In this document: in pieces, positions 7,884 through 15,474 of the stretch
How positions within the stretch are numbered: the first letter of the stretch is position 1
Layout of the letters: each line of letters begins with the position of its first letter
Assembly (NCBI GenBank): GCA_041746975.1
Contig: JBGTGB010000296.1
Location: forward strand, 1 to 28,471
Length of the DNA stretch: 28,471 bases
Source of the DNA: Haliea sp041746975
GTDB taxonomy: Bacteria; Pseudomonadota; Gammaproteobacteria; Pseudomonadales; Halieaceae
Direction: 5' to 3'
The notes under the pieces: model-generated
What the model was told of the DNA's origin: nothing
The model's input: only the letters and a program-made list of their open reading frames with translations
Databases searched by the model: none
Position numbers and translations under genes: made by a program

Positions 7884-9341
7884 ATGGAAATAATGATAGG
7901 GACTCGCAATTACTTGGATAGCAGCAGTGTCGGCGTACGGTGCGCCAAGGACAGCAGATCAGGATCTGCGCTTATCGGACTGCTTTGGCTGGTCATAATG
8001 GTGGGCTGCAGCGAGAACGCGGCTTCCAATGACTCGGAGCCATTCACCGCCAACCCGAAGGTTGACCATCACCTGCACCTGGTGAGTCCGCGTATAGTAG
8101 AGGTTAGCCGGGGGCCAGCGCTTTCGCCAATCGAGGTTCCGCCGCACATCACCCGTGTGTTGCAGGAGCGGGCAAACGCATGGAATGATGCGGGGACGCT
8201 AGCCCAGCTTTATACCCCTGACGCGAAGATCATTGTTGATCAATGGTACAGGATCTCAGGCATCTTTCAGGGTGCTGAAGCAGTTGCCGATCACCTGAGC
8301 AAACGGTTCGGACGACCCTACGAGTTGACGCCGGTGGCGTTCCACACCGCAGAAAACCTGGGATATCTGGTCGGGTACTACTCACGCGGCAATCCACCTT
8401 CGCAGTCGCGTTTTGGCTACTTTACGATGTCGCTAGTCAAGGACGGCAATGCACAGTGGCGTATCGCTGCCGAGTCTCCGTCGTTCGCCCGCGAACAACC
8501 GCTATCGCCGGTCGATGCAGAACAGCTAGTCGCTATGCTCGACGCAGCTGGCATCGAGCGCGGAGTCATACATTCCGCAGCAGTGGTGTTCGGCGGACAA
8601 TGGGTCGACATTTACCGCGCCCAACAGACTGTCCAGGAACGTCAAGCGCTCGTTCAAGCCGAGAACGACTGGAATGCCGCACAGGCAGCTCTTTACCCCG
8701 AACGCCTGCTTTCATTCTGCAGCTTCCACCTTCTTGATCCCTTTGCTCTCGATGAGATTCGCCGCTGTAAAGCTACTGGTCACGCCGGCCTGAAGTTGCA
8801 TTTCGATGTGGATGGAACTGATTTTCTCAACCCCATTCATCGTGCGCAGGCACGGAGCGTCTTCTCCGCCGCGAACCAGCTTGACATGCCGGTCATGGCG
8901 CACGTGCAGAACAATGAAGGGTCCGCTGAAGACACGCTTACACGCTATCGATTCTTCCTCGATGAAGTGCTATCGGCTGCACCGGACATACCTGTGCAGA
9001 TCGCTCACCTCTGGGGTGGCGGAGACTTTTCCGAAGGTGGCTTGGAAGCATTCGCGGACCTGGTTGAATCCGGCCATCCGTCTACGCGAAATCTGTATTT
9101 CGATCTTGGCGATGTCCCAAGAGTCATACTTCAGTATGAGCCTGACAAAGCGCAAGCAATAGCGCTCATGGTCGTTGAGCAGATCCGGCGCATTGGAGTG
9201 GAACGGATAGTTTTCGGCTCCGACGGCGGTATGGAAGGATTTCAGTCTCCCGGAGAGGCTTGGCAGGCCTTGGTCGAGCACTTTCCTTTCACACCCGCGG
9301 AATTGGCCAAAATTGCCAATAATGTGGCACCCTACATCTGA
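7884..9341 (+). CDS. Lipoprotein amidohydrolase with inserted NTF2-like domain
   Basis: This 485-aa protein belongs to the amidohydrolase-2 (TIM-barrel, metal-dependent hydrolase) group. The metal and catalytic positions are present in order: HLH at 63-65, Lys304 in GLKLHF, His340 in VMAH, His375 in QIAH and Asp447 in FGSDGG. Residues ~30-42 (LWLVIMVGC) resemble a lipoprotein signal with Cys42, after an unusually long N-terminal lead. Between the first barrel strand (58-70) and the second (from ~210) lies an extra block of ~120 residues (84-205) that reads like an NTF2/SnoaL-type domain: RANAWNDAGTLAQLYTPDA, then GIFQGAEAVADHL and WRIAAESPS. The start is ATG 7884 or 7893; AAGGA fits either. 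The substrate is unknown. It is probably co-transcribed with the EEHE protein gene. Confidence 0.8.
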   Translation: MEIMIGTRNYLDSSSVGVRCAKDSRSGSALIGLLWLVIMVGCSENAASNDSEPFTANPKVDHHLHLVSPRIVEVSRGPALSPIEVPPHITRVLQERANAWNDAGTLAQLYTPDAKIIVDQWYRISGIFQGAEAVADHLSKRFGRPYELTPVAFHTAENLGYLVGYYSRGNPPSQSRFGYFTMSLVKDGNAQWRIAAESPSFAREQPLSPVDAEQLVAMLDAAGIERGVIHSAAVVFGGQWVDIYRAQQTVQERQALVQAENDWNAAQAALYPERLLSFCSFHLLDPFALDEIRRCKATGHAGLKLHFDVDGTDFLNPIHRAQARSVFSAANQLDMPVMAHVQNNEGSAEDTLTRYRFFLDEVLSAAPDIPVQIAHLWGGGDFSEGGLEAFADLVESGHPSTRNLYFDLGDVPRVILQYEPDKAQAIALMVVEQIRRIGVERIVFGSDGGMEGFQSPGEAWQALVEHFPFTPAELAKIANNVAPYI

Positions 9342-9401
9342 ATGTGGTTTGGTGAAAACCGGTCTAGCCCCCGTTAAGTGGGTAGAGCCGTAGAGTCTAA
9401 A

Positions 9402-9419
9402 CTGTCACCTCTGTGACAG
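9402..9419. other. Perfect 7-bp inverted repeat (CTGTCAC/GTGACAG)
   Basis: CTGTCAC and GTGACAG are separated by four bases, 60 nt after the amidohydrolase stop. The hairpin is not followed by a T-run, so it is a weak terminator candidate; it could instead be a protein-binding dyad. The stretch 9342-9747 holds no gene that I can support. It contains this dyad, two dispersed repeats, an AT-rich segment (about 9515-9545) and the fic promoter region. Confidence 0.4.
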
Positions 9420-9438
9420 GAAAGGACCCTGGGAAGTG

Positions 9439-9487
9439 TGGTAGCTACGGGTGGACTCGACGGTCCGGCGCTCCGGCCACCGAACCC
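9439..9487. repeat. 49-bp dispersed repeat A, copy 1
   Basis: This segment matches 24343-24391 in direct orientation at 46 of 49 positions, starting TGGTAGCTAC and ending in CCGGCCACCGA plus Cs. It contains the near-palindrome CCGGCGCTCCGG. In the other copy it lies just upstream of a parDE remnant; here it lies upstream of fic, which is itself followed by a remnant of the same parE. Confidence 0.85.
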
Positions 9488-9549
9488 AGCATTATGAATT
9501 TGGCTGGAGATTTTTAACTGACTGATTTTTTTAATTTAAATTAGAACAC

Positions 9550-9610
9550 CCACAGCGTAATTTGCATCATAGAGCACAACAGATCATAGCAAGTCCCGCA
9601 ATTGTCCCAC
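9550..9610. repeat. 61-bp dispersed repeat B, copy 1
   Basis: This segment aligns without gaps with 27944-28004 at 50 of 61 positions. The first 14 bases (CCACAGCGTAATTT) and a later 14-base block (AGCAAGTCCCGCAA) are identical. It lies between repeat A and the fic promoter. No coding capacity or known element was recognised. Confidence 0.75.
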
Positions 9611-9646
9611 GTACTTGGCCGGGGAAGGTACGGCTATCAGCAATGA

Positions 9647-9742
9647 TGCGGAGATTAGCGAGACTATACTCCGCAATTCAGGCGGATATTAGTCTTGACT
9701 CTGCGGGAAATAGCGGCGATATTAACCGCATATTGTGCGGAG
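9647..9742 (+). promoter_or_regulatory. Cluster of dyads upstream of fic, candidate autoregulatory operators
   Basis: Several inverted repeats built on CCGC/GCGG crowd the 100 bp before the fic start. TGCGGAG (9647-9653) faces CTCCGCA (9669-9675). GACTATACTCCGC (9662-9674) faces GCGGATATTAGTC (9682-9694) at 10 of 13 positions. CCGCA-tattg-TGCGG (9726-9740) runs into the GGAG ribosome site. The last hairpin would also cover the ribosome site in the mRNA. The Fic protein ends in a winged-helix-like domain, so self-binding is plausible but inferred. Confidence 0.55.
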
Positions 9743-9747
9743 ATAAA

Positions 9748-10863
9748 ATGTATATCTGGAGCAGAAAACGCTGGCCCACGTTCACCTGGGATAACGATGC
9801 CCTGGCCGGTCTTCTGGCCCAGGTTTCGCGCGAGCAGGGCCGTCTGCTGGGAAGAATGGAGGGGCTGGGGTTCGATTTGCGCGATGAAGCCCATCTGCAA
9901 ACCCTGACGGAAGAGGTCGTCAAGTCCAGCGAGATCGAAGGCGAGACACTGGCAAGAGAACAGGTCCGCTCTTCCATTGCCAGGCAACTCGGCATGGATG
10001 TTGCCGGCCTTGTTCCATCAGATCGAAACATCGATGGTATTGTCGAAATGATGCTGGACGCGACCGGCAACTACACGTCAGCCCTCACCGAAGACCGGCT
10101 TTTTGGCTGGCATGCTGCCCTTTTCCCGACAGGGCGCAGCGGCATGCACAAAATTCTGGTCGGCCAATGGCGCACTGACAGCGGTGGTCCCATGCAAGTC
10201 GTCTCGGGCGCGATAGGGCGACAAAAGGTCCATTATGAAGCCCCTCCAGCGGATCGTCTGCCGCAGGAAATGGCGGCTTTCCTGGCGTGGTTCGAGGCCC
10301 CCGGCGACCTCGATCCGCTGGTGGTCGCCTGCCTGGCACATCTGCATTTTGTGACGGTCCACCCCCTTGACGATGGCAATGGCCGTATTGCGCGCGCCAT
10401 TGCAGATATGGCTCTGGCCCGTGCGGACGGATCGGCGCAGCGTTTTTACAGCATGTCGGCGCAAATCCGTATCGAACGCAACGATTACTACACGCTGCTG
10501 GAGCGCACCCAAAAAGGTGGACTCGACGTAACGCCCTGGCTCACCTGGTTTCTGCAGTGCCTCTACCGGGCAATTGATGGCGCACAGGAAAAACTTGCCG
10601 CTGTTATGAACAAGGCGCGGTTCTGGGAACAGTTTGCCAAGGAGCCCCTGAATGAGCGCCAGATTAAAGTGCTGAACCGGGTCCTGGACGGCTTAGAAGG
10701 AAAACTGACAACGTCCAAGTGGGCGAAGCTCGCGAAATGCTCCCAGGATACTGCCTACCGGGATATTCTCGCTCTCATGGACCGCGGCGCACTCAGGAAG
10801 GACCCCGGCGGTGGGCGAAGTACCAGCTACTCCTTGGAGTACACAAGGGTATTACCAACTTGA
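9748..10863 (+). CDS. Fic family protein (DUF4172-type N-terminus, C-terminal wHTH)
   Basis: This 371-aa protein is of the Fic/DOC AMP-transferase family. The N-terminus MYIWSRKRWPTFTW and helical region (1-100) match the DUF4172-type lead. An inhibitory-helix motif S-x3-E-G is present at Ser60-Gly65 (SSEIEG), placing it with class II Fic proteins that restrain themselves through an N-terminal helix. The catalytic loop HPLDDGNGRIAR (205-216) retains the essential His and Arg. Residues ~300-371 look like a winged helix-turn-helix (LNERQIKVLNRVLD, TTSKWAKLAKCSQDTAYRDI). ATG 9748 has GGAG 6 nt upstream; earlier in-frame starts lack support. It lies between a dispersed repeat and a parE remnant, which suggests acquisition. 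Targets are unknown. Confidence 0.92.
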   Translation: MYIWSRKRWPTFTWDNDALAGLLAQVSREQGRLLGRMEGLGFDLRDEAHLQTLTEEVVKSSEIEGETLAREQVRSSIARQLGMDVAGLVPSDRNIDGIVEMMLDATGNYTSALTEDRLFGWHAALFPTGRSGMHKILVGQWRTDSGGPMQVVSGAIGRQKVHYEAPPADRLPQEMAAFLAWFEAPGDLDPLVVACLAHLHFVTVHPLDDGNGRIARAIADMALARADGSAQRFYSMSAQIRIERNDYYTLLERTQKGGLDVTPWLTWFLQCLYRAIDGAQEKLAAVMNKARFWEQFAKEPLNERQIKVLNRVLDGLEGKLTTSKWAKLAKCSQDTAYRDILALMDRGALRKDPGGGRSTSYSLEYTRVLPT

Positions 10864-10882
10864 TTTACGGCGGCCTTGAGCG

Positions 10883-10991
10883 GGCTGAGAGGTACAAGAA
10901 TCAACTGATCAATCGCCTGTCCGCACTTGCGGCTAACGAACTGCGCCATGGTTCTCGTGATCTGCAGGCGATTCTGTATGACTTGGGCTGA
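10883..10991 (+). pseudogene. parE toxin remnant, copy 1 (internally deleted)
   Basis: Translation gives AERYKNQLINRLSALAANEL, then RHGSRDLQAILYDLG and a stop. It is closely similar to the ends of the longer remnant at 24491-24728 but lacks about 129 nt of its middle. The two parts join at CCATGGT (10946-10952), a 7-mer that flanks the missing segment in the other copy. DNA similarity continues a few bases past the stop to about 11002. It overlaps the 3' end of the LysR gene on the other strand. It is not functional. Confidence 0.7.
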
Positions 10992-11950
10992 ACACTCCCG
11001 CTGATCTCAATATTCTTGTTGCTTTTGCGCGCTGCAGCAATTGGCGTGGACGCAGTCGGGAGACTGTTCACGCCTCTCTGGGTGTAGCGTTGGCTCCCCT
11101 CAATAAAGAGGCCCACTACGAGCTTTACGAGCGGGGTTTCCACTGATTCCGGCCGTACCAAACAAGCGCTCTCCCAGGTGAGTCGACTCTGAGTCTTGAC
11201 CTCACGCAATGTTCCACTCGCCAACTCTTCGCGGAACACGTAGAGGGGCGCGCGGCAGAGACAGTCACTGTTCAGGGTCAGGTGCTTTAGCAGGGAGTAA
11301 TTATCGCAGACGATCTGCTTGGGTGACTCTGGATATGCAACCGCTCCACCAGTCACGGCCCCTTGGGGCACAGGTGAAGCAGTGGCAAAGGACCTTATAT
11401 CTTCTTGATGCGTATCCGAGTAGACAGGGTGGCCGGCGTGCGCCACTGTCGTAAAGCTGTCCTTGATCAATGGGAATCCCGCCAGGTCAGGATGCTCAGT
11501 TGCCCGGAAGGGGCCGGCGACAACATCAAGATCGGCACTGTGCAAGCGCGCGAGTGACTTCTCCGCGTGATCCGTGAAAATCGAAAGGCGAACGTTTCCG
11601 GTTACCTCGACAAATCGTAATTCAAGCTCAGGCAATAATACCTGCTCAATAATAGGCCCTACACCCAGCCGTATCTCCCCCGTCGCCAGCTCGCTCAATT
11701 GCTCAACATGGCGCTCGATTCGCATGATTTGCGCCTGTATCGAATGAGAGCTTGCAATGATGTAGCGTGCGATTTCTGTGGGGACAACGCCGGTGGGTGA
11801 TCGATAGAATAGCCGGGTTTTAAGTTGTGACTCCAGGCGCGCGAGTTTTTTACTCAAGGTAGGTTGCGATACATGGAGTGATTCAGCCGCCCGAGTCAGG
11901 CTGCCTTGTTCAGCAATGGTGCGGATCAGTTTTATGTCAGCGGTTTCCAT
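10901..11950 (-). CDS. LysR-family transcriptional regulator with aberrant C-terminus
   Basis: This 349-aa LysR-type regulator starts with a winged-HTH (about 5-65: IKLIRTIAEQGSLTRAAESL, then VSQPTLSKKLARLESQL). A periplasmic-binding-protein-like effector domain follows (about 90-300; GEIRLGVGP, LDVVAGPF). The usual length is ~300 aa. The last ~30 residues (from SVQPKSYRI) are simply the antisense of the parE remnant, so the native 3' end appears to have been replaced. It is divergent from an SDR gene with a shared 116-bp intergenic region, the classic LysR-target layout, so it probably controls the SDR and hydrolase pair. Whether the altered tail is tolerated is unknown. Confidence 0.8.
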   Translation of the reverse strand: METADIKLIRTIAEQGSLTRAAESLHVSQPTLSKKLARLESQLKTRLFYRSPTGVVPTEIARYIIASSHSIQAQIMRIERHVEQLSELATGEIRLGVGPIIEQVLLPELELRFVEVTGNVRLSIFTDHAEKSLARLHSADLDVVAGPFRATEHPDLAGFPLIKDSFTTVAHAGHPVYSDTHQEDIRSFATASPVPQGAVTGGAVAYPESPKQIVCDNYSLLKHLTLNSDCLCRAPLYVFREELASGTLREVKTQSRLTWESACLVRPESVETPLVKLVVGLFIEGSQRYTQRGVNSLPTASTPIAAARKSNKNIEISGSVQPKSYRIACRSREPWRSSLAASADRRLIS

Positions 11951-11964
11951 AATGCTCGGCCTGC

Positions 11965-11985
11965 TAGTATTCGATTATTTTACTA
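11965..11985. promoter_or_regulatory. Candidate LysR box TAGTA-N11-TACTA
   Basis: A 5-bp inverted repeat with an 11-base spacer lies 15 bp upstream of the LysR start and about 80 bp upstream of the divergent SDR. The symmetry and spacing resemble LysR-type T-N11-A sites. The assignment is by pattern and position only. Confidence 0.45.
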
Positions 11986-12066
11986 CTGAGTGCCTATTTA
12001 TTCATTTCCTGTTACACCTGAGCAACGCTATTTTGAATGGGTCGTATCTATGGGGAGAAAGAGCAC

Positions 12067-12792
12067 GTGAACACAGTGGTTATCCTGGGGGCAGGGGGGG
12101 CCAATGGAGTAGGCGGCGCCCTGGCGAGACGCTTCGGTCGTGAAGGCCTGCATATCGTGGTGTCCGGCCGCACACAGGCAAAAGTGGATGAAACAGTGCA
12201 GTCAGTCATTTGTGCGGGCGGCAGTGCTGAAGGCTTTCAAGCGGATGTAAGCTCTGAACACGATCAGGATGCGGTGTTTGAACATGTTGCCGCTTCAGGT
12301 ATGCCTCTTGCCGCGGTTATCTTCAATGCGGGAAGCAACATGCCTATTTCCTTCGACGCGATAAAGCCAGAAGAATTTGAAATGTACTGGCGGGTCGGTT
12401 GTTTTGGCGCGTTTCTGGCTGCTAAGCGAGCAATACCCATATTGGTCGAACAGGCTTCGGGCTCGCTGCTGTTTACCGGGGCGTCGGCTTCTATGCGCGG
12501 TCGGCCAAATTTCAGTCACTTCGCATCTTCCAAAGCAGGCCTGCGCAACCTGGCGCAAGCTCTGGCACGTGAGTACGGTCCACAAGGGGTGCACGTGGCC
12601 CACATCGTCATTGATGGCGTGGTTAATGGCGATGTCGCCAAAGGCCGGTTTAATGACTATCTTGCAGCGCTGGGTGAAGATGGATCGCTGGATCCCGATG
12701 CCATCGCAGAAGCGTTCTGGTCGGTTCATGCCCAGTCGCGATCCGCGTGGACCCATGAGATGGATCTAAGACCATTCAAGGAAACCTGGTAG
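12067..12792 (+). CDS. Short-chain dehydrogenase/reductase-like protein (FxxxK)
   Basis: This 241-aa Rossmann-fold SDR has a nucleotide-binding glycine loop LGAGGANGVGGAL (7-19), an acidic/polar AD-V pair (59-61), FNAGS (86-90), the Ser of TGAS (Ser140), then FASSK where the usual catalytic Tyr is Phe152 while Lys156 is kept. The FxxxK variant is seen in some SDR subfamilies, so classical Tyr-based dehydrogenase chemistry may be altered. GTG 12067 is preferred because GGGGAG lies 9 nt upstream and the protein then starts right at the first strand; ATG 12037 would add ten atypical residues. It lies 12 nt before the dehalogenase-like pseudogene, in a unit divergent from the LysR gene. Confidence 0.8.
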   Translation: MNTVVILGAGGANGVGGALARRFGREGLHIVVSGRTQAKVDETVQSVICAGGSAEGFQADVSSEHDQDAVFEHVAASGMPLAAVIFNAGSNMPISFDAIKPEEFEMYWRVGCFGAFLAAKRAIPILVEQASGSLLFTGASASMRGRPNFSHFASSKAGLRNLAQALAREYGPQGVHVAHIVIDGVVNGDVAKGRFNDYLAALGEDGSLDPDAIAEAFWSVHAQSRSAWTHEMDLRPFKETW

Positions 12793-12804
12793 AGGCTGCC
12801 AAAA

Positions 12805-13650
12805 ATGTCGAATGCGATCGTGGACTGGACCTTCGGGGGCAACTGGCCCTATGAACCCAGGTGGTTTGAAACAGCTGATGGCAAATTACATTACATCGAC
12901 GAGGGTCCGAGAGACGGTGACCCTGTGGTCATGGTTCACGGCAATCCGACCTGGAGCTATCTCTACAGGCGTTTTATAGCAGCGGTTACAAAAGCAGGGT
13001 ACCGGGCAATCGTCATGGACCACTTGGGCTTTGGCCGCTCCGATAAACCTTCACTGGCATCTTTATATCAAGTGCCCCGTCATGCTGAGCGCTGCAGCGA
13101 ACTGCTGGAGTCACTGGATCTATACAATGTGACGCTGGTCGTTCAGGACTGGGGAGGGCCGATTGGACTTGCATGGGCTGCACAGAATCCCGCTCGCGTG
13201 GCGAAGCTTTTTATCCTCAACACGTTTTTCCAGCGGCCAAAAAGCAAGGTGCCGCTGCCCTTGCCGCTCAAGCTGTTTCGCACTCCGGGTGTGGGTGAAC
13301 TGCTGGTAAAGGGCATGAACGCATTCGTGACCCAGTTCCTGTTCAAAGTCGGCCTTGTCAACACCGATTGCCTCTCCAGATTCCGGCAGATTCAGCGGGC
13401 CCTGTGAGCGACTTTGTGGCGCAACTGAATTCAAAACTTGTACCTGCGTTTCGCCACAAGCCGGTCACCATTGTCTGGCCAATGAAGGATGTCGCATTTC
13501 AACCCGGCGTACTCGAGGGGTTGTGGTTGCCCGACTTTCCCCAACGCACGCGTCATTCGAGTTGAAGATGCCGGGCACTTCATCCAGGAGGATGCACATG
13601 CCATCGTTATTCCCGCGCTCTTGGAATTTCTCGCTGACTCAGGGGAGTAA
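12805..13650 (+). pseudogene. Haloalkane-dehalogenase-like alpha/beta hydrolase, frameshifted
   Basis: The first ~185 codons are intact and carry HGNPTWSYLYR (45-55), DHLGFGRSDKP and the nucleophile Asp115 in VVQDWGGPIG, matching haloalkane dehalogenases. Near 13365 the frame is lost to a stop at 13407. Homology resumes in another frame (SDFVAQLNSKLVPAFRHKP, then WPMKDVAFQPG) to about 13545. It shifts again to a third frame that supplies the catalytic-His segment VEDAGHFIQEDAHA and the true stop at 13648-13650. Some cap-domain sequence between the first two blocks also seems missing. At least two lesions make a working enzyme unlikely. It follows the SDR in a short unit. Confidence 0.8.
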
Positions 13651-13672
13651 CACATTGGGGAGATACAAGTTG

Positions 13673-13941
13673 ATGTACTGGCTTGCAGCGGCACTTTTGT
13701 TGGCAGGGCTCGTGGCGCACGAGGCAATCGGCGCACCGATGGTGCTGCCGCCGTTACTCACGACAGATTTACCAGAGAATGTAATCTGGTTACACCACTT
13801 CTCATGGCACGTGGGGTCAATAGCTGTCGTTGGAATGATTGTCATGTTCGTTCATGCGGCATTGACGCCTTCCAGCTTGCGGGCACCCGCAGTTGCGGCA
13901 GGTACCGGTATTTCGCTGGTGCTGAGAGTGCCTGCGCCAGG
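13673..13941 (+). pseudogene. Small membrane protein, 3'-truncated
   Basis: An ATG with GGGGAG 10 nt upstream opens a membrane protein: first helix MYWLAAALLLAGLVAHEAIG, a loop with PPLLTTDLPENVIWLHHFSWH, a second helix VGSIAVVGMIVMFVHAAL, and the start of a third region. The sequence resembles a family of ~120-130-aa hypothetical membrane proteins that I recognise only loosely. The recognisable part ends where the convergent BCCT gene ends; the frame stays open to 14158, but only as antisense of BCCT. I read it as truncated by the event that brought the BCCT cluster alongside. The function is unknown. Confidence 0.5.
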
Positions 13942-15474
13942 TCAGGCCAGCGGGTGGTCTTCGCGCAGCATTTTCAGTAGCGATGTCGCCATGAGATACC
14001 CGACGGCCAGGAGCGGCAGGGAAACGATGATGGTGGTTGACAATATGACCTTGATTCCGCCATCGATAAACATGAGCACCAGAGGCAGAACGCCCAGCGC
14101 ACAGGCCCAGAAAACACGCAGCCAGCGGGCCGGATTCTCGCCTGCACGCATGGCGTAGGTCGACACCGATGCGAGAGTAAAGGATGCGGAGTCGTAAGTG
14201 GTGGCGAGAAACACCACGGCGACCACCAGGAAAGCCGCCAAAGCAACCTGCCCAAACGGCAAGGACTGGAAAATCTGGGCTATGGCCGCGGACTCGCTTT
14301 GTTCCGCCATGATCCGCGTGACCTGCAGCAGGTCATTGAGTTCAAGGTGTAGCGCATAGTTGCCGAACACAATGAAAAACACCGCTGCGCCAAGGCTGCC
14401 GTAAACCAGCATCCCGAAGATGACCTCCCGGATAGTCCGGCCATAGGAAATCCGGGTCACGAAAATACCGACAAAAGGCCCGTAGGCAGTCCACCAGGCC
14501 CAGTAGAAGATGGTCCAGTCCTCGACAAACCGTGAATTGGTGATCGGGTCGGTCCAGGTATTGATACGGATAAAATTCTGCAACACCAGCCCTATGCTGT
14601 TGGTGCCTGTCTTCAAAATAAACAGGGTAGGGCCGACTGCGAGAACGAAAAACAGCAGGGTCAATGCCAGCCACATATTGAAATCGGCCAGCTTGCGGAA
14701 ACCCTTCTCCAGACCCAGCCAGGCGCTGGTGCCGAAAATCCCGACACAGAACACCACCACCACTACCTCCAGCAGGAAATCGTGAGGTATGCCGGAGAGC
14801 CCGGAAAAACTTGCCGCGATCATCGGTGTTGACAGGCCCAGCGAAGTGCCAGTACCGCCAATCAGATTAATCATGTAAAGGAAATCAATCAAACGGCCCC
14901 GGGCGGAGTTGCAGCCGCCGGGAAGGTAAGCCAGGCATCCGGTGCTGAGCCGCAGGTGTGGCTCCTTGCGCACGTAAAATGGGTAGGCAATTGCGAGGGT
15001 CGGCAGGCAGTAGAACGCCCAGGCGGTGATACCCCAGTGGAACAGACCGTAACTGGCAGCCCACTCGGTGGCAGCCGCGGAGCGCGGCTCCAGCCCAAAG
15101 GGCGGTGCCTCAATGTAATAGGCCCACTCAATCACAGCCCAGTAGAGCAATCCCGCGCCAATTCCCGCGCAGAACAGCATGGCCACCCAGCTCGATGTAC
15201 TGAATTCGGGCCTGCTTTCAGCAGGGCCAAGACGCACATTCCTGAACCGGCCAAACGCCAGGTAGAGAAGAAACACAAGGGCGGCAATACCGTACCAAAG
15301 GTAAAGGATGCCGAAGTTGCTCGTCATAGAATCGTAGATGGCCTGCACCAGGGCGCCAGCCCGATCGTGGGCGAGCACCAGCGGTATCGAAATCCCGAGA
15401 ATGGCGAATACCGCCGCAGAGAATGTCCACCAATCTACAGAACCTTTGCCTTGCGGGTAATCAATCAGTGGCAT
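13942..15474 (-). CDS. BCCT-family transporter (betaine/carnitine/choline type)
   Basis: This 510-aa secondary transporter is predicted to have twelve membrane helices. Family marks are the glycine stretch GIGAG (104-108) in the unwound helix and the signature DWTIFYWAWWTAYGPFVG, followed by RISYGRTIRE (319-350), with the aromatic box Trp327, Trp328, Tyr331. The segment YYIEAPPFG (119-127) and the Tyr at the third aromatic position resemble carnitine-type CaiT, while GIGAG resembles sodium-coupled betaine carriers. A quaternary-ammonium or similar zwitterionic substrate is therefore expected but not specified. ATG 15474 overlaps the esterase stop region by 14 nt, with GGAG upstream, suggesting translational coupling. 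It is the last gene of the SDR-MDR-esterase-BCCT operon. The C-terminal tail is short. Confidence 0.9.
   Translation of the reverse strand: MPLIDYPQGKGSVDWWTFSAAVFAILGISIPLVLAHDRAGALVQAIYDSMTSNFGILYLWYGIAALVFLLYLAFGRFRNVRLGPAESRPEFSTSSWVAMLFCAGIGAGLLYWAVIEWAYYIEAPPFGLEPRSAAATEWAASYGLFHWGITAWAFYCLPTLAIAYPFYVRKEPHLRLSTGCLAYLPGGCNSARGRLIDFLYMINLIGGTGTSLGLSTPMIAASFSGLSGIPHDFLLEVVVVVFCVGIFGTSAWLGLEKGFRKLADFNMWLALTLLFFVLAVGPTLFILKTGTNSIGLVLQNFIRINTWTDPITNSRFVEDWTIFYWAWWTAYGPFVGIFVTRISYGRTIREVIFGMLVYGSLGAAVFFIVFGNYALHLELNDLLQVTRIMAEQSESAAIAQIFQSLPFGQVALAAFLVVAVVFLATTYDSASFTLASVSTYAMRAGENPARWLRVFWACALGVLPLVLMFIDGGIKVILSTTIIVSLPLLAVGYLMATSLLKMLREDHPLA

Noticed and set aside
9402..9419. Dyad as the terminator of the amidohydrolase operon
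   Set aside because: There is no T-run after the stem on the plus strand; kept only as an unassigned inverted repeat.
13942..14158. Continuation of the small membrane-protein frame past the BCCT stop
   Set aside because: That part is the antisense of BCCT coding sequence and loses hydrophobic helix character.
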